A stretch of DNA of 64,000 nt, taken from positions 434,001-498,000 of the forward strand of contig NC_012862.1 in assembly GCF_000026945.1 (NCBI RefSeq). The letters are read 5' to 3'. This stretch comes from Candida dubliniensis CD36 (lineage: Eukaryota > Ascomycota > Pichiomycetes > Serinales > Debaryomycetaceae). Below, piece by piece: positions 56,741 through 64,000 of the stretch; positions within the stretch are counted from its first letter, which is position 1; each line of letters opens with the position of its first letter. The notes beneath the pieces were generated by a model. The model was not told the origin of the DNA. It saw nothing but the letters and a program-made list of their open reading frames with translations, and made no database searches. A program made the position numbers and the translations under genes.

Positions 56741-58012
56741 ATGCCAATTGAACCAATCCGTTACGTTGCTAAAGTAGACCTTACAAAACCAGGTGATCAA
56801 CAGCCACAGCTTCACAACAGATGGCACCCTGATATCCCTTTTGCAGAGACAATCAAGCCAGGTGAAACAGTGAAAATCGAGTGTCTCGACTGGACAGGAA
56901 ATCAAATTAAAAATAACGATACTGCAGATGACATCCTAAATGTTGATTTAAGCAGAATCCACTATTTGTCTGGACCATTCAATATTGAAGGTGCCGAACC
57001 AGGTGATGCCTTGGTTGTCGAAATCAAAGACGTACAACCATTAGAAAGACAACCATGGGGGTACTGTGGTGTTTTCCATAAAAAAAATGGAGGAGGATTT
57101 TTAGACAAGTTCTACCCAGAGGCAGCAAAGGCCATTTTTGATTTAGAAGGTATTCACGCTACATCAAGGCACATTCCTCATGTCAAATTTACAGGATTGA
57201 TTCATCCTGGAATAATGGGGACTGCACCATCTGCAGAGGTCTTGGAGGAATGGAATTCTAGAGAGATAGGTTTAATCAACGACATCCAACAGCAACATGA
57301 AACCAATGTTGCAAATGGCCCATTAGAAACTAATTCTCATGCTGGTAGTGCTACAGGAACTCTTGCCCTGAAAATTGCCAAAGAAGGTGCTCGAACCATA
57401 CCAGGAAGACCAGAAAATGGTGGAAACTGCGATATTAAGAATCTTTCACGTGGTTCTAAGTGCTTTCTCCCAGTTTACGTTAATGGGGCAAAACTTTCAG
57501 TTGGAGATTTGCATTTTTCACAAGGTGATGGCGAGATTTCCTTTTGTGGAGCAATTGAGATGCCAGGAGTAATAACAATCAAAGTATCTATAATTAAGAA
57601 TGGTATTGAAAAATTGTCATTAAAAAGTCCAATATTTATCCCGGGAGACGTTCAAAATCATTATGGACCCTCTAGATACTTGACATTTGAAGGGTTCTCT
57701 GTAGATGAAGATGGGAAACAACAATATTTGTGCGCAACAACAGCTTACAGACAAGCTTGTATCAGAGCTATTGAGTACTTGAGAAAATTTGGTTACAACG
57801 ACTATCAAATCTACTTATTGCTTTCCAGTGCACCTATTGAGGGCCATATTGCTGGAATTGTTGATGTTCCCAATGCATGCACTACTTTGGGGATCCCAAT
57901 GGATATTTTTGACTTTGATATTAGTCCGGAAGGCAATTTTGAAGAAAAAGATATGAAAAATTGTGCATTCGTTGAAGGTGCTAAACATAGCGTAAGATAC
58001 GAATATAAATAA
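56741..58012 (+). CDS. Formamidase (FmdA/AmdA family, 423 aa)
   Basis: Cytosolic amidase predicted to hydrolyse formamide (or short amides) to ammonia and formate. Full length, ATG at 56741. Family blocks are HNRWHPDIPF near the start, GPFNIEGAEPGDALVVEI, GVFHKKNGGGF, the central HPGIMGTAPS, GGNCDIKNLSRGSKCFLPVYV, and GDLHFSQGDGEISFCGAIEM around residues 255-275, which is very typical of acetamidase/formamidase enzymes. The length fits the fungal family (~410-425). It is convergent with the dioxygenase gene (47 bp apart), and its promoter has two GATA boxes. Together these suggest a nitrogen-scavenging role. Intact. Confidence 0.92.
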   Translation: MPIEPIRYVAKVDLTKPGDQQPQLHNRWHPDIPFAETIKPGETVKIECLDWTGNQIKNNDTADDILNVDLSRIHYLSGPFNIEGAEPGDALVVEIKDVQPLERQPWGYCGVFHKKNGGGFLDKFYPEAAKAIFDLEGIHATSRHIPHVKFTGLIHPGIMGTAPSAEVLEEWNSREIGLINDIQQQHETNVANGPLETNSHAGSATGTLALKIAKEGARTIPGRPENGGNCDIKNLSRGSKCFLPVYVNGAKLSVGDLHFSQGDGEISFCGAIEMPGVITIKVSIIKNGIEKLSLKSPIFIPGDVQNHYGPSRYLTFEGFSVDEDGKQQYLCATTAYRQACIRAIEYLRKFGYNDYQIYLLLSSAPIEGHIAGIVDVPNACTTLGIPMDIFDFDISPEGNFEEKDMKNCAFVEGAKHSVRYEYK

Positions 58013-58059
58013 GTATATCGAGAAAAAAAAAATAAACTAACTAAAATTAAAGAAACCAG

Positions 58060-59226
58060 CTAAATTTTCAAGTTTTCTAATCTGTCTCCCAAGTATTCTG
58101 CACCATGGTAAACTAAATTCTCATCCGGCTTGTTCAAATCCTTCAAATCAGAAACTGGTCTCTCGCCCCTGGCAGAAGCACGGATGATCAATCTTGAATC
58201 AGTAGTATCAAAATCAAGAATTGCACTGTGACCAACAACTCTATTGTCGAAAATAACCACCGTGTTTGGTTCCCAGTGAGCTCTAATTTGAAAGTCATGA
58301 CCTTTCCAAATATGGTCAAGTAAAAAGTTCAACAAGTAGGAAGATTCCTCTTCTTTCAACCCTTCAATTTTTCTCGTAAAGCCATTATTAACATACAAAA
58401 CTTTCTGTCCCAAAGGAGTGGTTCTAACAATTGGATGCACATTTTCAACTGGATGTCTCTTGACATGACCCTTTTTAAAAATAGCAAAATTGGCTTGTTC
58501 AACAGCACTATGAACAGCTTTCAATCCTTCCAATTTTTCTTTAAACAATGGAGATAAACGATCATAAGCCTCGACAGTATTAACAAAAACAGTATCACCT
58601 CCACCAGACTGAGGAATATTGGTAGCAGCAAGAAAAGAAAGCGCCGTTGGATTTAATTCGTAAGAAACATCTGAGTGAAGTACAACAAGATTGGTTTTCT
58701 TTTCAAACGGATACTCCTTAGTATCTCCACTTAAAACAACATGAATATCAGGATGACCCTTTGGAGCACCACTAGTTGGGTGAATATGCAACGGACCATA
58801 ATGGCTAACGTACTTTGTTACAAACTCTGGACCTTTGTCAATAAAGTCCTGATCTCTAAACACCAAAACTCCTCTTTGAGCAGCAAGTAAAGCAACCTCA
58901 TCTTTGGCAGCATCATTAAGCTGGGACAACTGTATTCCCTTAATCTCTGTACCTAATTTAGGGGAGATGTTGGAAGTTGTATAATCACCATCTTTTGGAA
59001 ACAAGTTTGGCAAATCTTTATTGGCTCTTAAAGCAGGGTCATGGAACTCTAAAAATTCATATGGCTCGTAACTTTCATTTCTGTCCCAAGTTGGGAGATA
59101 AGCAGAAGATTCGATGTTTATCTTTTGTGCAGATTTAGGAGCAATCAGAACGAATCCTTTGCTGTCACTAACGTATTCGGTGCCTCCACCAAGAGCTTCA
59201 GATGGTCTAGTATAACGTGATGGCAT
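58060..59226 (-). CDS. TauD/TfdA-type Fe(II)/2-oxoglutarate dioxygenase (sulfonate dioxygenase-like, 388 aa)
   Basis: Probable taurine/sulfonate alpha-ketoglutarate dioxygenase, similar in plan to yeast Jlp1, which releases sulfite from sulfonates. ATG at 59226. Iron ligands are His and Asp of LHSDVSYELNP and the distal His of DNRVVGHSAI. The 2-oxoglutarate-binding Arg is in LIIRASARGERP. The TauD start GTEIKGIQLSQL and RGVLVFRDQDF are also present. The length matches Jlp1 (about 412). The substrate cannot be decided from sequence: taurine, other sulfonates or an unrelated acid are possible. It is divergent from the SEC23-like gene. Intact. Confidence 0.85.
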   Translation of the reverse strand: MPSRYTRPSEALGGGTEYVSDSKGFVLIAPKSAQKINIESSAYLPTWDRNESYEPYEFLEFHDPALRANKDLPNLFPKDGDYTTSNISPKLGTEIKGIQLSQLNDAAKDEVALLAAQRGVLVFRDQDFIDKGPEFVTKYVSHYGPLHIHPTSGAPKGHPDIHVVLSGDTKEYPFEKKTNLVVLHSDVSYELNPTALSFLAATNIPQSGGGDTVFVNTVEAYDRLSPLFKEKLEGLKAVHSAVEQANFAIFKKGHVKRHPVENVHPIVRTTPLGQKVLYVNNGFTRKIEGLKEEESSYLLNFLLDHIWKGHDFQIRAHWEPNTVVIFDNRVVGHSAILDFDTTDSRLIIRASARGERPVSDLKDLNKPDENLVYHGAEYLGDRLENLKI

Positions 59227-60004
59227 ATTAAGCTGATAAAAGAAAGGATGTTTAAGATGTATTCTTATTAAATTAACAAAAGTGTAATACTCAACTTGAA
59301 TCTTAGGACCAGTTGTTCTATTTATATGTAATCAGATTTAATTATATTAAAGTGTGGCTGCTAAAAAAAAAGCACCCAAAAAATTAAGCAAACCTTAAAA
59401 TAACCCACAGTTTTTCATCAACTTACGGCACTTCCACAAAACTAGGTAAACTAATCACGAAGTTATCCTGTAACTCATTAAGAAAGACCATTAGGAGGTA
59501 ATAAATTTCTTGGAGATTAGTAAGCCAGTCTAGAATGTGGCTTTTTAATGGTTAGCAATTTTTATAATTTATTAGGAATATTACCAGAGATCTTGATTTT
59601 AGTGAAATAATAATTGCATTTGCTAAGTGAAATAGCTCTAAGATACCAGTTAAACTAACACTCACCTAATGAATGCCACACTTTCTTATCGAAAAGGTGT
59701 GTCCGTGCAGACTTTCGGAAACTAATCTCTGAATGGAAATCCTAGATTAATACAACAACAAACACCGTTTCTTAGCGGTTTCGGCAAATAATGACACCTT
59801 GGTGTAAAAACAAATCAGTGGATTTGCAACCTTATGTTTAATACCTAACTAGATGTGTTCAAATCTGCTTTCTTTGAAACTCAATAGAAACAACCTACAA
59901 AAAAACCGATCTCTTATCAGTTGCGGAAAAACAAGAGCAACACATTTTTTTTTTTCTTCAACACCATGTCGACTTTTCCTACTGATAAGATCGACCAGCA
60001 ATAA
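59227..60004. other. Divergent promoter region, with uORF
   Basis: Shared upstream region of the dioxygenase (minus) and the SEC23-like gene (plus). GATAAG/CTTATC words occur at 59685-59690 and 59913-59918. The short upstream ORF 59966-60004 is listed separately. No other gene is seen. Confidence 0.5.
59966..60004 (+). CDS. Upstream ORF of 12 codons abutting the SEC23-like start
   Basis: ATG at 59966 opens MSTFPTDKIDQQ and stops at TAA 60002-60004. The next codon is the ATG of the SEC23-like gene (60005), in the same frame. It may be a regulatory uORF allowing reinitiation, or the original gene start cut off by a point mutation to TAA. A sequencing error is also possible. Expression is not shown. 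Confidence 0.5.
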   Translation: MSTFPTDKIDQQ

Positions 60005-62587
60005 ATGAGTCGGAAACAAGAAGAAATAGCACACCCTTCTGTGAATTTTAACTGGAATGTGTTTCCTGTCACAAGGCTAGAAGAGTCTCAAATGTCAACC
60101 CCTTTAGGGTGTATTTATAGTCCCTTCAACAGCTCCAATGTGCCACCTCAAACCAAAAGTTTGCCCATTTCTTGCACAACCTGTCAAGCTGTTTTGAATC
60201 CGTTTATCAAGTTGGACAGGAAAAATGGTATGTGGTGGTGTCCGTTCTGTCAAAAGAGAACTTATTTACCCGAGTCAATAAACATTCCGGAAATTGCAAC
60301 AACAGTCGAAGATTGGCCAATAGAAATGAGGGAAACAAGCACTACAATTGATTACGAGTTGCCCCATGATATCATTGAGAACACAACTATGTCTTTCCCG
60401 TTGACTTATTATTTTGTGATTGATAGATATCAACCTTCAGAAGAAAATTCTTTGGCTAGATTGCTAGATTCAATAGTGTCAACAATAAAGAACATTCCTT
60501 TAGGGAGCATGATTGGGATAATGACTTTTAACAAATCAGTTCAATTACATAAAATTAATACCAAGGAAACAGTCGAGATATCAAGTAATGATATCTCTAA
60601 TTGTGACAAATACTGGAAGTTATTTGAAAAACTGGCCGTTGACCAGTTACTAAATAGACTTGGTTTGACCGGTAGACTGCCAGAATTAGACTTGAATGAT
60701 CTTTTGAGAAATGAATATTTAATAGAGCTATCGGAGAATAACATTGATTCAATTATCAATTACATATTGAATATCAAGCCAACATACACCGAAAAACACA
60801 AGCCCCCAAGATCAACAGGTCTTGCTCATTATGTCTATTCCATCATGCTTTCTCAATCGGGACTTAAAAACTTTATTGGAAAAGTTTTGTTCTTTACTAG
60901 TGGTGCATGTACAGAATTTCCCGGGAAAATAGTGGATGGAAACTCCTCAATCAGATCACATAAAGATATTTATGATCTTGAAGCGCCATTTTTTCCAGAG
61001 GCATCAAAATTCTATACCGTTTTGTCTTATATTGCAAATGGTCAATCAATAGCTCAATCTATTGAAATTGTGAAATCATCATCTTCCAAAACTACTCAGT
61101 ATAATATTGATCAGACATCCCCAGTATGGGCTGTCAACTTGTACGCTGGGTCATTGGATCAGATAGGCGCATATGAAATGAAACCACTCATAACCAATAC
61201 CATGGGTTCTTTTTTCTTGACTGAAACACTTGGTTCTTATCAGATCAAAGATATGATCATAGAGGCTATTGGCTTGAGTCATCACAAAGCAGTTTTGGAA
61301 GTGTCCACTTCTATTGGGTTAAAAACATCAAAGTTGATATTTAGTGGAGGGTATGCACTACCATCTTCCTACCACAAGTCCTCTAAATACAACCACTTAT
61401 ATCACATTAAAATAGACGACGAGCTTGGTGAATTTGATTCCCCACATGCCAAAAAGGTCTTTACTAATCGATGGAAGTTTAATGAACTAAAAGAGAATGA
61501 CACATTATCATTGTTTTTCAAAATGGAGTCTGCAAAATCAACTGAAGATCTCAGCAACGGTTCCATATCTGAGGTTTTTATTCAGTTTAGCTTGAAGTTT
61601 TGGGATGTGGTTAAAAAGAAATGGATTACAAGAGTTACCACCGTTCGTAAACCAACAACTTTATCTTATGTGAAAACAAGCACAGGAAAACAGAAACATC
61701 AAAGCATGATCTTGAAAGAGCACAAGTTCACACTAGGTTTTGATCAAAGAGTTTGGACTATTTTATTAACCAGGTTGCTAATCAACAAAATTGACACAAA
61801 TCTTGGCTATTCCTCTTTTGACGAATTAGTGGAGCTTATTGATAGAACAATAATCAAGCTACTTCATTATTTTGGAGGGATCACAGTGACAAACAATCAC
61901 ACTGCATCTTCGAACCCGTACTACCGCTTACAGACAATGTATGAATTGAATCAAAAATTCAAAGAGTTGCCATCCTTAATTTACAGTTTAAGAAAGAATT
62001 CAGATTTAATCAAGATTTTCAATTCAAGTCCAGATGAAACTACATATTATCATTCATGGTTTTTAAAGATGAATATGCCTTTTTCAATAAAAGTTATTGA
62101 GCCAGTGTTAATCAACACCACAGATAGCATCACTCGATTACCACTAGATTCAACTTGTTTTGATTTGGCTCCAAATGATTCATTTTTAATACTTGACACT
62201 GGATTTACCTTAACATTATATTACAAATGCCACCACCAAAACAAGCTAAACTTGCATCCTTCTGATAATGATTTTATGATAGAAAATAAAGACCCAAAGC
62301 TTCCATGGGATATCATTGAAAAATACATTTCTGAACGCCAAGTTATTCCAAGAATTGTCGTAACTCAAACCAATCATTCACAATCAAGATTTTTGATGTC
62401 GCGATTGAATCCAACAGCTTCAGACTCAACAAAAGAAAATCAGTCACAAGTAGACAGTAATAAAGGTGGGTTCTGGTCATTTTGGACCAGCAATAATAGA
62501 AAGAGTTCCAACTTGATTGCGGAAGATATAAGCTTAAAAGAATACTATGACGATTTAATTGAACAAGTACAAAAATTCAAAATTTAG
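60005..62587 (+). CDS. SEC23-like protein (Nel1-type Sec23 paralogue, 860 aa)
   Basis: Member of the Sec23 family, the Sar1 GTPase-activating subunit of the COPII coat. The N-terminus NFNWNVFPVTRLEESQMSTP is the Sec23 signature. The zinc finger is CTTC...CPFC at residues ~57-80. The trunk, beta-sandwich and helical regions follow, including VLFFTSGACTEFPG and the late family block IFNSSPDETTYYHSWF, then SRFLMSRLNP near the gelsolin-like end. A C-terminal extension of ~60 residues (NKGGFWSFWTSNN...) follows. It is longer than and divergent from canonical Sec23 (~768 aa). It most resembles the yeast paralogue Nel1, which has Sar1 GAP activity outside the coat. Whether it is the only SEC23 here cannot be seen. 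An abutting in-frame uORF precedes it. Confidence 0.82.
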   Translation: MSRKQEEIAHPSVNFNWNVFPVTRLEESQMSTPLGCIYSPFNSSNVPPQTKSLPISCTTCQAVLNPFIKLDRKNGMWWCPFCQKRTYLPESINIPEIATTVEDWPIEMRETSTTIDYELPHDIIENTTMSFPLTYYFVIDRYQPSEENSLARLLDSIVSTIKNIPLGSMIGIMTFNKSVQLHKINTKETVEISSNDISNCDKYWKLFEKLAVDQLLNRLGLTGRLPELDLNDLLRNEYLIELSENNIDSIINYILNIKPTYTEKHKPPRSTGLAHYVYSIMLSQSGLKNFIGKVLFFTSGACTEFPGKIVDGNSSIRSHKDIYDLEAPFFPEASKFYTVLSYIANGQSIAQSIEIVKSSSSKTTQYNIDQTSPVWAVNLYAGSLDQIGAYEMKPLITNTMGSFFLTETLGSYQIKDMIIEAIGLSHHKAVLEVSTSIGLKTSKLIFSGGYALPSSYHKSSKYNHLYHIKIDDELGEFDSPHAKKVFTNRWKFNELKENDTLSLFFKMESAKSTEDLSNGSISEVFIQFSLKFWDVVKKKWITRVTTVRKPTTLSYVKTSTGKQKHQSMILKEHKFTLGFDQRVWTILLTRLLINKIDTNLGYSSFDELVELIDRTIIKLLHYFGGITVTNNHTASSNPYYRLQTMYELNQKFKELPSLIYSLRKNSDLIKIFNSSPDETTYYHSWFLKMNMPFSIKVIEPVLINTTDSITRLPLDSTCFDLAPNDSFLILDTGFTLTLYYKCHHQNKLNLHPSDNDFMIENKDPKLPWDIIEKYISERQVIPRIVVTQTNHSQSRFLMSRLNPTASDSTKENQSQVDSNKGGFWSFWTSNNRKSSNLIAEDISLKEYYDDLIEQVQKFKI

Positions 62588-62595
62588 ATAGATTT

Positions 62596-63540
62596 CTATA
62601 GATCACTAATAAACTTTTTCACCACTGATACCAAGTAATCAATGACACCAGCATCGGAACCATCTCCCAAATTGTGTGTTGCACCTTTGATTATTTGACT
62701 GTGTTCACTCCAATACTGCGAAGGGGTCGACTGTTTCCATTTACTGACCAACTTTTCCTTGTCAACATATTCAGGCACAAATTCATCAATGCTTCCGTAA
62801 AGCACGAGAAGTGGTTTATTTACTTTACCAAAACTGTTTTTGTAGTCGTCTTCGGTCAAATAAGAAGAAAAATAATCATCATCGCCTCTCTTACTAGCCA
62901 AGGAATAGAACCTGTAGGCAGAAGTAGGCATGCCCCAAGTAATTTTACGATACTCCTGAGGCAAAATCTCATTTTCTCTTCCCTTAGAAATATATTCTTC
63001 ATAAACTCTTTGGATCAATGCTTCGTACTTGGCAGGATCACGACCGGACAGAAGAGCTTCCAGATCCGAAACTGGAGCTTGTAATATACCCCCTTGCACC
63101 TGAGAAGTTTCAGGTATATTTTCTTTGTATAATGTTTTTGTTAGATAATGAATCACATCTTGGCACCCAGTGGAATGTCCCATAATCACTATCTTTTGTC
63201 TATTCCCACCACGTTCTGAACGGAAATATTCAATGGCAGATTGCAATTCAAACGCGTCGCGATCCAATGATGAGGTCCCCCAACCTTGGTATGCAGAGGA
63301 TAGTAAAACCTGGACCAAACTCCAGGACCCACCATCTGCGCTTTGAAATTCATTGCTTGCAGAATCAGCCAATTGGGGCAAGTACGGAACGTTCAATAGA
63401 CCATTTCCTAAACCACCCACAAATAAGATAACGTTTGGCGAAGTTTTTTTGGAATCACTGGTGGTGAACTCAAATGCAGTTAAGTTGAACCCATAAGTAT
63501 GGACTATTCCCTTTTGTTGTGGTACCAGTTTCAATGACAT
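62596..63540 (-). CDS. DUF1749 alpha/beta hydrolase, siderophore-esterase-like (314 aa)
   Basis: Serine hydrolase of the DUF1749 (UPF0613) family, which includes the fungal siderophore esterase SidJ. ATG at 63540. The nucleophile elbow is GHSTGC with Ser at residue 123. The likely acid is in LYGSIDEFVPE near residue 250, and the catalytic His in GATHNL near residue 290. VILFVGGLGNGL near residue 38 is the oxyanion-side strand. No signal peptide is seen, so it is presumably cytosolic. The substrate is not known. It ends 9 bp from the SEC23-like stop (convergent). Intact. Confidence 0.85.
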   Translation of the reverse strand: MSLKLVPQQKGIVHTYGFNLTAFEFTTSDSKKTSPNVILFVGGLGNGLLNVPYLPQLADSASNEFQSADGGSWSLVQVLLSSAYQGWGTSSLDRDAFELQSAIEYFRSERGGNRQKIVIMGHSTGCQDVIHYLTKTLYKENIPETSQVQGGILQAPVSDLEALLSGRDPAKYEALIQRVYEEYISKGRENEILPQEYRKITWGMPTSAYRFYSLASKRGDDDYFSSYLTEDDYKNSFGKVNKPLLVLYGSIDEFVPEYVDKEKLVSKWKQSTPSQYWSEHSQIIKGATHNLGDGSDAGVIDYLVSVVKKFISDL

Positions 63541-64000
63541 TGTGTACTACTCTTTTTTGAAAGAATGACAATGGTGTATTAAAGAAAAGCAAATGAATAG
63601 AGTAACAAAAGTTGAAACAGATACAAAAAGGGCAAAAAAAAAGGGAATAAAAGGAAAAATTGAGAATCTCACCACAAAAGTGTGGCTTATGTAAATCTGA
63701 TTTGGTTTTTTCTAACTGGGTTTCAGTAATGGATCAGAATTTAGGGTACCCCAATAAAGACAGGATATCACCTCGTCCTGATACCAGGCAACCTCATTAA
63801 TAATGTAAGCTACAAATAAACAAAACGGAGCAAGAACAAAAAATAGGGATAATGGCGATCGCTAATCATTTTAGGATTGTAGAAATGATACTGCAAGTAA
63901 TTAAACATCCAGTTTTGATTTTCATATGTAGACACTGCTAATGAACTATTGTATTTGCAACAGAAATAGTGTGATGAGAGAAGTAGTTGAGGATTTGCAT
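63541..64000. other. Upstream region of the DUF1749 gene to window end
   Basis: AT-rich promoter-like DNA with an A9 tract near 63635. No supported gene, RNA or repeat is seen before the window ends. Confidence 0.5.

Overview
The window is nuclear DNA of a budding yeast of the CUG-Ser clade, most likely the Candida albicans / C. dubliniensis lineage. The evidence is AT-rich, intron-poor yeast genes (POX1-3, RNA1, RAD50, MRD1, PCP1, LOC1, TOM6), a repeat array with SfiI-type sites (GGCCAAAACGGCC) spaced exactly 172 bp apart as in the RPS part of the Candida major repeat sequence (MRS), two copies of an FGR6-like gene of the kind found in RB2, and Ty1/copia and Ty3/gypsy elements. From memory, POX1-3, RAD50, RNA1, MRD1 and LOC1 are neighbours on C. 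albicans chromosome 3. I cannot settle the species from the sequence alone.

Layout. 1-12.4 kb: the 3' part of an acyl-CoA oxidase gene, a FAR-17a/AIG1-like membrane hydrolase gene, a second copy of that gene cut in two by a 6.36-kb Ty1/copia element (identical-looking 270-bp LTRs, 5-bp target duplication), and a dipeptidyl peptidase III gene carrying three frameshifts. 12.4-37.9 kb: an MRS-like repeat domain with no intact host gene. It holds a GC-rich island with 22 copies of a hexamer, an RB2-like unit with ~195-bp tandem repeats and a broken FGR6-like gene, the 172-bp RPS array, a HOK-like stretch with a NAD-isocitrate dehydrogenase pseudogene and a dimeric ~200/423-bp satellite, a decayed Ty3/gypsy element, a second truncated RB2 unit, and a 503-bp solo LTR at the junction to a repeat that also borders the RPS array. 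38-64 kb: ordinary gene-dense chromosome.

The gene-dense part reads POX1-3 (peroxisomal beta-oxidation), a small hypothetical gene, TOM6 (56 aa, mitochondrial import), RNA1 (RanGAP), RAD50 (DNA repair), an intron-containing acyltransferase, MRD1 and LOC1 (ribosome biogenesis), PCP1 (mitochondrial rhomboid), an intron-containing tRNA-Glu, a formamidase convergent with a TauD-type dioxygenase (plausible nitrogen and sulfur scavenging), a SEC23-like COPII gene preceded by an abutting in-frame upstream ORF, and a DUF1749 alpha/beta hydrolase.

The strongest leads are the rearranged MRS between two acyl-CoA oxidase genes; the fresh retrotransposon insertion that splits a putative lipid hydrolase; the same-frame stop codons between gag and pol in both retroelements; the multiply frameshifted DPP III gene among intact neighbours; and the solo LTR that marks a probable ectopic recombination. 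I found no clearly novel multi-gene system.
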